Part shown: piece after piece, positions 27,253 through 34,957 of the stretch
Layout of the letters: the number at the start of each line of letters is the position of its first letter
How positions within the stretch are numbered: the stretch's first letter is position 1
NCBI RefSeq assembly: GCF_026391055.1
Contig: NZ_JAPLET010000015.1
Coordinates: 62,001 to 126,000, forward strand
Origin: Spirosoma sp.
GTDB lineage: Bacteria; Bacteroidota; Bacteroidia; Cytophagales; Spirosomataceae
Direction: 5' to 3'
Length of the DNA: 64,000 nt
Program-made: the position numbers and the translations under genes
Notes under the pieces: generated by a model
Database searches by the model: none
The model's input: the letters and a program-made list of their open reading frames with translations, nothing else
Told to the model about the DNA's origin: nothing

Positions 27253-28308
27253 ATGCGTAACGTTTACACTATCTTTTTTTTATTTCTCATTCACTGCACT
27301 GCCTATGCGCAAAGTACTCCCCCCGCCACAGCTCCGGCTTCGCCTGCCGACCTTACCGAGCGGGTTCGTGTGCTTGAAGAAAACCTCCGCTATGCCAATC
27401 AGGGAGTAACTAAAATCATTGATGATCTGCTTTGGTACCAGAAGCTGGGCGATGTTGCCGTTATTGACAAAGTCCGGTATGGCAGCAAACCACCCCATGT
27501 GATCAAAAATCCAACCGGGCAGGGAGCCAGCAACCCGGTTGTGATTCCGGCCTACACCTTCACTCCAAAGAAGTTTGCATCGGCTAAAAAACTGCCGTTG
27601 CTCGTCTTTGTCCACGATGGCATCCACGGAGATTTCAGCACATTGTATGCCCACGTTGTTAGGGAACTGCTCGACCAGGGCTACCTGATTATCGCGCCCG
27701 AATACAGAGGCAGCGCCGGTTATGGCGGGGAGTTTTACCGGCAGATCGACTACGGTGATTATGAAAATGACGATGTGCTGGCCGGAAAACGCTGGGCCGT
27801 TGAAAATATGGCACAGGTCGACCCCGATCGGGTGGGTATTATAGGGTGGAGCCACGGCGGTATGATTTCGCTGATGAATATTTTTGACCATCCCGAGGAT
27901 TATAAAGTAGCCTATGCCGGTGTACCCGTAACCGATATCATTGCCCGGCTCGGGTACAAGCCCCAGAGTTACCGGACCATCTTTTCGGAAGCGACGCATA
28001 TTGGCAAAGATCCGTCCGACAATGTGGCCGAATACCGTAGGCGGTCTCCGGTCTGGAATGCTCAGAAACTAAAAACACCACTTCTCATTCATACCAACAC
28101 GAACGACGAAGATGTAAACGTGCTGGAGGTCGAATCGTTAATTAACGCTCTGAAAGCCCACGACAAAAAATTTGAGTACAAAATATATCAGGATGCTCCG
28201 GGTGGACACAGTTTTAATCGGCTCGACACCCGTCTGGCGCATGATTCGCGGGAGGAAATCTATCGGTTTTTAGCCCGATACCTGACCCCGCCCGCTGCTG
28301 TCCGTTGA
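27253..28308 (+). CDS. Secreted alpha/beta hydrolase, prolyl-oligopeptidase-like
   Basis: The 351-residue protein starts with a signal peptide (RNVYTIFFLFLIHCTAYAQ) from the ATG at 27253; an earlier start at 27217 would add 12 residues ahead of it. The hydrolase core shows LLVFVHDGIHGDFS (oxyanion region), the nucleophile elbow GIIGWSHGG (Ser), an Asp in NTNDEDVNV and a His in GGHSFNR, in the order of peptidase S9 or dienelactone-hydrolase relatives. The substrate is unknown. It sits between the kinase and the receiver genes, and whether it belongs to that signalling group is unclear. Confidence 0.82.
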   Translation: MRNVYTIFFLFLIHCTAYAQSTPPATAPASPADLTERVRVLEENLRYANQGVTKIIDDLLWYQKLGDVAVIDKVRYGSKPPHVIKNPTGQGASNPVVIPAYTFTPKKFASAKKLPLLVFVHDGIHGDFSTLYAHVVRELLDQGYLIIAPEYRGSAGYGGEFYRQIDYGDYENDDVLAGKRWAVENMAQVDPDRVGIIGWSHGGMISLMNIFDHPEDYKVAYAGVPVTDIIARLGYKPQSYRTIFSEATHIGKDPSDNVAEYRRRSPVWNAQKLKTPLLIHTNTNDEDVNVLEVESLINALKAHDKKFEYKIYQDAPGGHSFNRLDTRLAHDSREEIYRFLARYLTPPAAVR

Positions 28309-28351
28309 AAAGGAACCTGTACAAACCTGCCAGGGCATACACCAAATCATC

Positions 28352-28359
28352 TATCTTTG
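28352..28359 (+). promoter_or_regulatory. Possible -7 box before the receiver genes
   Basis: TATCTTTG matches TAnnTTTG 16 nt before the ATG at 28376. The upstream -33 TTTG is not seen. It suggests that the two receiver genes can be transcribed separately from the hydrolase. Confidence 0.35.
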
Positions 28360-28375
28360 AGTCATACCCATCCTT

Positions 28376-28756
28376 ATGATGAAAATTCTAGTAGTTGACG
28401 ATGAGTTAGACGTAAAGGACCTCTTTCTTCAGCGTTTTCGTCGGGAAATTCGCAATGCTGAGTTTCAGCTAGCGTTCGCTAATTCGGGCGAAGAAGCGCT
28501 TAAGTACCTTGCCGGTCATCAATCGGAAGTTATTCTGATTTTGTCGGATATTAATATGCCCGGTATGAGTGGTTTTGAACTATTGCGGCATATCCGGACA
28601 GATTTTCAGGCTCCGCCATCACCCGTTGTCATGATGATCACGGCTTATGGTGATCCTGATTCGCAACAGCAGGCTGTTGAACTGGGTGCTAATGATTTTC
28701 TGACGAAGCCACTCGATTTTACAGTCCTCAAACAAAAACTTCACGATTTAGCATGA
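28376..28756 (+). CDS. Single-domain response regulator
   Basis: The 126-residue protein is only a receiver domain. It has the acidic pocket VVDDE, phospho-acceptor Asp58 in [12 protein letters not shown], the conserved Thr in MITAYGD and Lys in FLTKPLDF. Without an output domain it may pass phosphate on or act by binding a partner. Its last codons overlap the start of the receiver-cyclase gene by four bases (ATGA), so the two proteins are translationally coupled and probably made in matched amounts. Confidence 0.93.
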   Translation: MMKILVVDDELDVKDLFLQRFRREIRNAEFQLAFANSGEEALKYLAGHQSEVILILSDINMPGMSGFELLRHIRTDFQAPPSPVVMMITAYGDPDSQQQAVELGANDFLTKPLDFTVLKQKLHDLA

Positions 28757-29799
28757 AGGCCAAAATACTGGTGGTCGACGACGAGACAGATCTTGAGTTA
28801 TTGATAAAACAGAAGTTTCGACGACAGATTAGAGAAAAACTGTACGAATTCGTATTTGCCCACGATGGCGTAGAAGCGTTGGAAATGCTGGCGGAGCAAC
28901 CCGATGTCGATATGGTGTTGACCGATATCAACATGCCCGGTATGGATGGCCTGACGCTGTTGGTTAAACTCCACGAAAGTAATCCGATGCTCAAAGCCGT
29001 AATTGTGTCGGCTTACGGCGATATGGATAACATCCGGACAGCCATGAACCGGGGCGCGTTTGACTTTGTGACGAAACCGGTCAATTTCGAGGATCTGGAG
29101 TTAACCATGCAGAAGACCATGGAGTACGTAGCTCAGTTGCGGCAAACGCTCCAGGCCATAAAAGAGAACAATATCCTCAGGATGTACGTCGATGAGTCGG
29201 TACTGACGTTCATGAGCCGGACCGAATTTGAAACCGCCATCTCGGCCAGCGAAACCGTTGTGGCTACCGTCCTGTTTATTGACATCTGCGGCTTTACCGC
29301 CATTTCGGAGCGTGAATCAGCCGATACTGTCGTGCGGCTTGTCAATCGGTATTTCGATGTGATGGTGAAGGAGATTATTTCCCAAGGCGGGCACGTCGAC
29401 AAATTCATGGGAGACGCTATAATGGCCGTTTTTAGGGGTGAGTACCACCTGGACCGCGCCGTTGAAGCCGCACTTGCTGTTCGCGGGCAGATTGCCGCTC
29501 TGGAAGACAATCTGCCGAATCACCCAAATTACCATCCTCAGGTATCTATCGGTATCAACACCGGCGAGATGGTGTCGGGCAACATTGGGTCGGCTACGCT
29601 TCGGCGATTAGATTACACGGTTATCGGCGATGCTGTCAACATGGCCCAGCGTTTGCAAAGTATTGCCCAGGCGGGCCAGATCGTGATTGTCGAGTCGGCA
29701 CAACAGGAAATTGCGGAGTCTTTCACCTGCGAACGCATCGGTGAAGTAACCCTCAAGAATAAGTCGGCCCCGGTTGTGGTTTACAACGTACTGGGGTGA
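28753..29799 (+). CDS. Receiver-domain class III adenylate cyclase
   Basis: The 348-residue protein joins a receiver domain (residues 1-120; phospho-acceptor Asp58, Lys108) through a helical linker (about 120-150) to a class III nucleotide cyclase domain (about 168-348). Metal-binding Asp177 (FIDICGF) and Asp221 (GDAIMAVF), purine-specifying Lys217 and Thr289 ([10 protein letters not shown]), and catalytic Asn296 and Arg300 are present. The Lys/Thr pair is the one seen in CyaC-type bacterial adenylate cyclases, so cAMP is the expected product. Phosphorylation by the nearby kinase probably controls it. The CNB-domain protein at 22509 is a candidate receiver of the signal. Confidence 0.93.
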   Translation: MKAKILVVDDETDLELLIKQKFRRQIREKLYEFVFAHDGVEALEMLAEQPDVDMVLTDINMPGMDGLTLLVKLHESNPMLKAVIVSAYGDMDNIRTAMNRGAFDFVTKPVNFEDLELTMQKTMEYVAQLRQTLQAIKENNILRMYVDESVLTFMSRTEFETAISASETVVATVLFIDICGFTAISERESADTVVRLVNRYFDVMVKEIISQGGHVDKFMGDAIMAVFRGEYHLDRAVEAALAVRGQIAALEDNLPNHPNYHPQVSIGINTGEMVSGNIGSATLRRLDYTVIGDAVNMAQRLQSIAQAGQIVIVESAQQEIAESFTCERIGEVTLKNKSAPVVVYNVLG

Positions 29800-29888
29800 T
29801 AATGAAAAAAGAAGAATGGCTAACGAATAATGGATTGCTTTAGCAGCCAGCCACATTATTCATTAGCCATTCTTCTTTTTTCATTATC
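29798..29888. repeat. 35-bp intergenic inverted repeat cyclase/ABC permease
   Basis: Arms 29798-29832 and 29854-29888 pair at 34 of 35 positions around a 21-nt loop. The left arm includes the last two bases of the cyclase stop codon. A run of A6 in one arm and T6 in the other could give bidirectional termination between these convergent genes. Confidence 0.85.
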
Positions 29889-29897
29889 TATTTTTAT

Positions 29898-31154
29898 CTA
29901 TTCTTCGGCCAGCGTTCTGGAGATGTTCATGCGGTAAACGCCCAGAGCGGGTAGGGCAGCCGCCAGCAGGCCAATCAGAATGGCGACGCCGAGTAAGACC
30001 CATTCTTCGGGCAGAATGCCGAATGCGGCCAGATTATAATGGTATTCAGACGATACACTGCTGGAGAATAACCACAGGCCAACGCGGCTAAGCAGGATGC
30101 CCAGGATGAAGCCGATTAGTGCCAGTACCAGCCCTTCGAGAAGCAACATACCGAAAAGCTGTGCACGGGTAGCGCCCATCGACAGCATAAGGGCCATTTC
30201 GTAGCGCCGTTCTTTCAACGAGTTGTACAACGAAACAAACACGCTGATACCGGAAATCAGCATAATGACGATAGCCAGGCCCCGCAGCGTTTCAACCCCC
30301 ACACCGAGCAGTGAAAACAGGCGGTTTATTTCGATATTGGGTAATGCCGCCTGAAGTTTAGAGTTGCTGTTGATGCCCCGCGCCAGCATCATCCCCAGCG
30401 GGTTCCGAAACTTGATAAGCATACTGGTAATCTCCCGGGGCTCCCCAGGTTCTTCTGCTGCATCGGCCGCCGGGCCGCCAATCGTTGGTCCGGCTGGCTG
30501 CGCTTCTTCGTCATGGTGTCCCTCTTCGTGTTCCTCATGATGCTCGTGAATGGCCCAAACGCTGGACAGTGGCGTAACAATCAACTGGTCGGCAACGGTA
30601 TTGGTGGGGCTCAGGATACCAACAACCTTATATTTGGTGTCGGCGTGTACGTCGCCGTCTTTGTCGAGGCCGTGTGAGCCGGAAAACGTATCGCCAAGTT
30701 TTAAACCAGTAACAGCGGCCACGCGTGGGCCGATAACGGTTTCCAGTGCTTTGTCAAAAAGCTTCCCCTGAGCAATGGTGGCACCAAAATGATCGAGGTA
30801 TTTTTTGTTTGTGCCTACAATCCGAAATGACTGGTAATTATCGCCCATCGACAGGGGAATCGCCGTTTTGATCATCGGGTTGCGGGTCAGTCGTTCAGCT
30901 TCATCGAGTGGAATGTTACCCGTTGGCGAGTCAATCTGGTAGATGCTCGCCAGAATCAGCTGCAGCGGGCTTCCTTTAGCACCAAGCACCATGTCGATCC
31001 CTTTTATGTTTTTGCGAAACTGATCATCCAATTGCTTATTCAGCAACAGCAGCAACGAAATAATCGTAATACCGAACGTCATGAGCAGTCCGCTTAAAAA
31101 ACTGCTCAGGGGTTTGTCTTTCAGGTTACTCCAACTAATTCGGAACAGATTCAT
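29898..31154 (-). CDS. ABC transporter permease (FtsX/MacB type) with His-rich loop
   Basis: The 418-residue protein has an N-terminal membrane segment (LSGLLMTFGITIISLLLLL), a large extracytoplasmic domain, and three C-terminal membrane helices with the FtsX signature SLYNSLKERRYEMALMLSMGATRAQ. This is the MacB/LolC-type permease layout. Within the periplasmic domain, near residues 205-220, lies a cluster of His, Glu and Asp (AIHEHHEEHEEGHHDEE) that could bind metal. No ATPase or lipoprotein partner gene lies next to it; its neighbour on the strand is a GNAT gene. The exported substrate is unknown. Confidence 0.87.
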   Translation of the reverse strand: MNLFRISWSNLKDKPLSSFLSGLLMTFGITIISLLLLLNKQLDDQFRKNIKGIDMVLGAKGSPLQLILASIYQIDSPTGNIPLDEAERLTRNPMIKTAIPLSMGDNYQSFRIVGTNKKYLDHFGATIAQGKLFDKALETVIGPRVAAVTGLKLGDTFSGSHGLDKDGDVHADTKYKVVGILSPTNTVADQLIVTPLSSVWAIHEHHEEHEEGHHDEEAQPAGPTIGGPAADAAEEPGEPREITSMLIKFRNPLGMMLARGINSNSKLQAALPNIEINRLFSLLGVGVETLRGLAIVIMLISGISVFVSLYNSLKERRYEMALMLSMGATRAQLFGMLLLEGLVLALIGFILGILLSRVGLWLFSSSVSSEYHYNLAAFGILPEEWVLLGVAILIGLLAAALPALGVYRMNISRTLAEE

Positions 31155-31211
31155 TTGTTATCGGGATTTAACCGCGAAGGTTGCAAAGAAAGGCCTTTTG
31201 GCCGCGTAATA

Positions 31212-31649
31212 TTACAAATCCAGTTTGAAATGATGGCTGGTGATATTGAATCCTTTGTTCAGATATAATCGGTGAGCGTCGTACCGCGCCGGGTTCTGTC
31301 CTGAGTCGAGGGATATACACTGACAACCTGATTGACGGGCCTGATCAACAACAAAGTCGACCAGGGCGCTGGCGTACCCTTTTCCCCGCGCACTTGGCAA
31401 GGTAGAGAGGTCGTCGATATAAATCGTTTTGCCGCAGTACAGAAAATTCATCAGACGATAGCCCACGACGGCCGGCGCAGGTTCGGCGGGGTCTTCGGCC
31501 GGAATAAAGGCCAGCACAAAGCGTTCGTTGGCTTGCTGAGAACGAATTTGCTCGAAGGCTTGCTCGGGGGTCAAATGACCACGGAGGGCCAGCATAGCGG
31601 GTAGACAGCGCCGGATATCGTCATCCGAGTGGGCAATCATAGGGCTCAT
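31212..31649 (-). CDS. GNAT-family N-acetyltransferase
   Basis: The 145-residue protein has the GNAT fold pattern: a first helix region (PEQAFEQIRSQQANERFVLAF), strand VVGYRLMNFLYCGKTIYIDDL, and the acetyl-CoA loop STLPSARGKGYASALVDFV (RxxGxG/A). Then come CQCISLDSGQNPARYDAHRLYLNKGF, typical of the C-terminal half. Its acceptor is unknown. The start overlaps the hemC stop by four bases (ATGA type), so it is translated together with hemC. A second ATG lies three codons in. Confidence 0.88.
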   Translation of the reverse strand: MSPMIAHSDDDIRRCLPAMLALRGHLTPEQAFEQIRSQQANERFVLAFIPAEDPAEPAPAVVGYRLMNFLYCGKTIYIDDLSTLPSARGKGYASALVDFVVDQARQSGCQCISLDSGQNPARYDAHRLYLNKGFNITSHHFKLDL

Positions 31650-32575
31650 AGTTGTGCGCGAATGTCGAGTAACAGGGTATCGCCCCCACGTGCCAGAATA
31701 GCTTCGGCCAGTGAATGGCCCAGTAGGTGAGATTCCTGTGCGGAGCCGGAAAAGGTTTCGCGCAGGAGCTGACTTCCATCCAGACTTACCAGTCCGCCCG
31801 TCAGGCTAACGGTTGTATCGTCTGTCCATTGGGCCAGTGCAAAGGATGGAATGCTGCATCCACCCTCAAGCCGGGCCAGAAAAGCCCGTTCGGCCCGTAG
31901 GCAGGCTGCCGTAGGCTCATGGTCGATCAGGCGCGTAATCGCTTCGGCTACGTCGCTTTTCAGGGCATCTGTCGCTACTTCAATGGCAATACTACCCTGC
32001 CCAACGGCGGGGGTAAACTCATCCAGTGGCAGGCGTTCTACAATCAGGTCGTCGTAACCCATACGGTGCACACCGGCGTAGGCCAGCAGCAAGGCATCGC
32101 AATGGCCGTCGTCGAGTTTACGGATTCGGGTCTGGAGGTTGCCCCGCATATCGACCGTAGCCAACTGCGGGCAATAATGTTTAAGCATCGCTACCCGGCG
32201 CGTTGATGAGGTGCCGATCCGAAACGATTCATTCCCTTGCAGGGAAAGAGATTTATTACGGCTAACGAGAACATCGTTGGCGGGTTCGCGTTCGGTGAAG
32301 GCAAGTATATGCAGATCGGCGGGAAGGTTGGAGGGTAAATCTTTGGCGCTGTGAACGGCAATATCAATGGTGCCTGACCGAAGCTGATCTTCCAGTTCCT
32401 GCGTAAAAACACCTTTACTGCCAATCTTGGCTAATGAGCGATCGAGGACCAGATCACCTTTGGTTTCAATGAGGACCAGTTCTGAGGTGAGGCCCCCTTT
32501 TTCGAGTAATGCCTGTATATGTTCGGCCTGCCATACGGCCAGGCGACTGCTTCGTGTACCAATTCGGATATGCAT
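31646..32575 (-). CDS. hemC: Hydroxymethylbilane synthase (porphobilinogen deaminase)
   Basis: HemC polymerises four porphobilinogen molecules to hydroxymethylbilane in haem synthesis. The 309-residue protein shows IRIGTRSSRLAVWQA, IETKGD, GVFTQELEDQLRSG, IDIAVHSAKDLPS with the catalytic Asp, RIGTSSTRRVAML, DMRGNLQTRI and the cofactor-binding Cys in LEGGCSIPSFALA. The last motif usually continues as QVPI, so the residues after Cys differ slightly. The other hem genes are not nearby. It is followed by a coupled GNAT gene. Confidence 0.95.
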   Translation of the reverse strand: MHIRIGTRSSRLAVWQAEHIQALLEKGGLTSELVLIETKGDLVLDRSLAKIGSKGVFTQELEDQLRSGTIDIAVHSAKDLPSNLPADLHILAFTEREPANDVLVSRNKSLSLQGNESFRIGTSSTRRVAMLKHYCPQLATVDMRGNLQTRIRKLDDGHCDALLLAYAGVHRMGYDDLIVERLPLDEFTPAVGQGSIAIEVATDALKSDVAEAITRLIDHEPTAACLRAERAFLARLEGGCSIPSFALAQWTDDTTVSLTGGLVSLDGSQLLRETFSGSAQESHLLGHSLAEAILARGGDTLLLDIRAQL

Positions 32576-32858
32576 GATATAACAAAGATACGCTATGGAA
32601 ACCAGCTTTCAGATAGTAATTGGAATTGTGGTAAGGTGTAGAAAGACAACCACATACAGACCACAAAAAGCAACACTATTCTTCTACACACAAAAAAAGG
32701 ACATAAATAGCCAAATGGTTTCGTACAGTGCCAAAACGGCATTATTTGCCCTAATTTTGCTCAATTTTGCTGACAAACTGGCTAAAATAAATGGGATTAA
32801 ACCATTAGGCACGACCTTTGTCTATTAAGTAATACTTGGACAGTAAACAACATCCACT

Positions 32859-33266
32859 ATGAAAGCGATAGAAAATGTGTTTCAGGGAACAGGCGGTCAG
32901 ATAGACTTGCTAAACACGCTCTACGGTGGTTCTAGTCAAACAACCATGAATGTTGAGCGTGAAGATGAACGCCTGGTAATTACCCTGGCCGCAGCCGGTG
33001 TGAGTGCTAACTCATTTAATGTGCTTGTCGAGGGCAATAAGCTCGTTCTTTATACATTGCTGGTCAGCACCTCAAGACAATTGCTGGACAATGGGACCAA
33101 CCAGCGTTTAGCTGTGCCCATGTTCTTGCGGGTACTGGATATACCCCCTTTTGTTGACGCTGATCAAATTGAAGCTATCCACGAACATGGTCAGGTGATG
33201 GTTATGCTGCCCTTTAAAGACAAAGAGCATATGCACCGCCGGATCGATATCAAGAATCTTTTTTAG
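32859..33266 (+). CDS. Diverged Hsp20/alpha-crystallin-like protein
   Basis: The 135-residue protein has the alpha-crystallin pattern in weak form: VEREDERLVITLAAAGVSANSFNV corresponds to the first strands with the A(D/A)xxGV turn, LVEGNKLVLYT to the next, and FLRVLDIPPFVDADQIEAIHEHG to the late beta-strands. A short C-terminal part (RRIDIKNLF) has no clear IxI motif. It may be a small chaperone or a descendant that lost oligomer contacts. A terminator follows about 60 bp downstream. The 283-bp upstream gap holds a TAATTTTG box (32752-32759) and no gene I can support. Confidence 0.7.
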   Translation: MKAIENVFQGTGGQIDLLNTLYGGSSQTTMNVEREDERLVITLAAAGVSANSFNVLVEGNKLVLYTLLVSTSRQLLDNGTNQRLAVPMFLRVLDIPPFVDADQIEAIHEHGQVMVMLPFKDKEHMHRRIDIKNLF

Positions 33267-33327
33267 TCTATATCCTGCATTTCCGTCCGGGACATATACA
33301 TTGGTCCTGTAGCCTATAGATGAGTTC

Positions 33328-33356
33328 AAAGCCGCTTCTACGGAAGCGGCTTTTTG
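33328..33356 (+). terminator. Intrinsic terminator after the Hsp20-like gene
   Basis: AAAGCCGCTTC and its complement GAAGCGGCTTT form an 11-bp stem around TACG, followed by further T residues (TTTTTGATTTTT). Confidence 0.9.
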
Positions 33357-33422
33357 ATTTTTCTACTTTTTGGTATCGGCCTTGTGTGTATATTGAGTAG
33401 TAAAACAACTCAACCCGTGTTT

Positions 33423-33899
33423 ATGCTCCGCAATACGTTTACATCATTCATTCTTGGTCTGGGAATTTTTGTCTCCTCAGTGGTTCAGGCCCAAACGCTT
33501 ACAACCGACACTAACTGGCTCAAGGAAAAGCTCAATAGCCTGGTGATCGATACGGACGATTCGGTGAATCCACAGTTTGATTTCAACGACTGCCAGATGA
33601 CTATGAAAGTCGATACAAAAGAAGAAGGCATCACGGTTAAGATGGATATGAACTGGCCGCTCAAAGAAATTCGCAAAGTGAGCTACAAACCATCGACGGG
33701 CGGAGCGTATACGCTGCTGCTCGACATCCCCGGCGATCAGGTGAAAGGGAAGATGAAAATTGGCATCTTTTCGAAAAAGATTCGTTCTAAAGCCAACGAA
33801 GGGCATACGTCAATCGACCTGCGCACGTCGGATGAACAGCTGGTTCAGGAAATTCAACACCGATTCGAAGGAGCTATCAAACAGTGTCAGGCCAGATAA
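33423..33899 (+). CDS. Secreted hypothetical protein
   Basis: The 158-residue protein begins with a signal peptide (LRNTFTSFILGLGIFVSSVVQA) and a probable cleavage before QTLTTDTNW. The mature part is about 135 residues, looks mainly beta-structured and charged (MTMKVDTKEEGITVKMDMNW), and has two Cys (DCQ near the start and KQCQAR at the end) that could form a disulfide. I do not recognise a family. The ATG at 33423 was chosen because the longer frame begins upstream of the terminator. Confidence 0.7.
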   Translation: MLRNTFTSFILGLGIFVSSVVQAQTLTTDTNWLKEKLNSLVIDTDDSVNPQFDFNDCQMTMKVDTKEEGITVKMDMNWPLKEIRKVSYKPSTGGAYTLLLDIPGDQVKGKMKIGIFSKKIRSKANEGHTSIDLRTSDEQLVQEIQHRFEGAIKQCQAR

Positions 33900-33965
33900 A
33901 TAAGATATTGACACAGGAAGGAGGCTGCTTATTTGGGAGATCGATCTGAAAAGTACCCACCTCTC

Positions 33966-34844
33966 TCATTGACTGGAAACAAGCGCCAGCAGTATACCCG
34001 ACAGCATCAGCAAGCCGTCAATGTAGAGATAATAGACGTAATCTGAAGGGCTCGTCTGTACACGCCGGGTCAGCAGGACCAGCAGGAGCATGGGAATGCC
34101 CAGGCAGATGATATACCCGCCCGACAACCCCTGCTGATATAAGGCTAAAAGGGTTAATGTGAACAAAAGGACAATACCGTAAAAGAACCGGCGTACCTGC
34201 GTCTCAGTTAGCATTGATGCCAGCGTGAGCCATCTCGACTGACGGTCAACGGCCCGATCGCGGTAGTCGAACCAGAGCGCAATACTGTAGATGAGCAGAA
34301 ACCTATTCAGAAACCAGATACCCATCAGTATCCAGCCTGGTCGTTGCGCAGGAGCAGCCATGATAAAAGGAATGGCCACGGTAAGATAAGTCCAGACAAA
34401 CGTAAGGTACAGGCTCTTCATAACCGCAATCCGGCGCAACATGCGAAACAACTGCCAGTTAATTTTAGGCGCTGAGTACATAAACGTCAGAAAAACAACG
34501 GGCAAAAGGTCTATCAAATACGTTGTCAGGTACGATAGCAGCCAAAGCCCCGCCAGTGCGGCACTCACAAATAAACCGAACAGCAGTGGTTTGTGCCGGT
34601 GATTCCAGCGGCCCCTTCTGGAGTAATCAACGGACGAATCCGTCAAAAACCAGTGCAGCGAATAGCTGCCAAGCGTCCCCAAAAAGGTGAACAGCAGGAG
34701 CGATTCCGGTAGGTGTAGCCCAAATAAACGGGCGGTGGTCTGGCACATCACTACCGCGCAAATGGCTATGTAGATATTGCTGAAAAGGAGAAACTCCAGA
34801 ATAACGACGGAAGCCCTGGCGATCCGCCTTATTATCCCCAACAT
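33966..34844 (-). CDS. UbiA-like multi-pass membrane protein
   Basis: The protein of about 292 residues has eight or so hydrophobic helices and a polar loop LWFDYRDRAVDRQSRW, which resembles the second Asp-rich loop of UbiA prenyltransferases (DxxxD). The first UbiA motif (NxxxDxxxD) is not clear, so catalytic activity is uncertain. It could modify a lipid or quinone, or be a non-enzymatic relative. I chose the ATG at 34844; one at 34865 is also possible. It is divergent from the trehalase gene and converges with the 33423 gene. Confidence 0.6.
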   Translation of the reverse strand: MLGIIRRIARASVVILEFLLFSNIYIAICAVVMCQTTARLFGLHLPESLLLFTFLGTLGSYSLHWFLTDSSVDYSRRGRWNHRHKPLLFGLFVSAALAGLWLLSYLTTYLIDLLPVVFLTFMYSAPKINWQLFRMLRRIAVMKSLYLTFVWTYLTVAIPFIMAAPAQRPGWILMGIWFLNRFLLIYSIALWFDYRDRAVDRQSRWLTLASMLTETQVRRFFYGIVLLFTLTLLALYQQGLSGGYIICLGIPMLLLVLLTRRVQTSPSDYVYYLYIDGLLMLSGILLALVSSQ

Positions 34845-34957
34845 GTAAGCCGTTGTCGTTATCATCAATTGACATCCCGCAGGTGTTAGGGGAAATTCCT
34901 TTTACTAACAGAACTGGCAGGAAATGGTTTATACAGTCTATCATCAAAGACTATACT

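Noticed and set aside
32595..32828. 77-codon plus-strand frame between hemC and the Hsp20-like gene
   Set aside because: No motif or signal; it lies over a possible promoter box in a low-GC gap.
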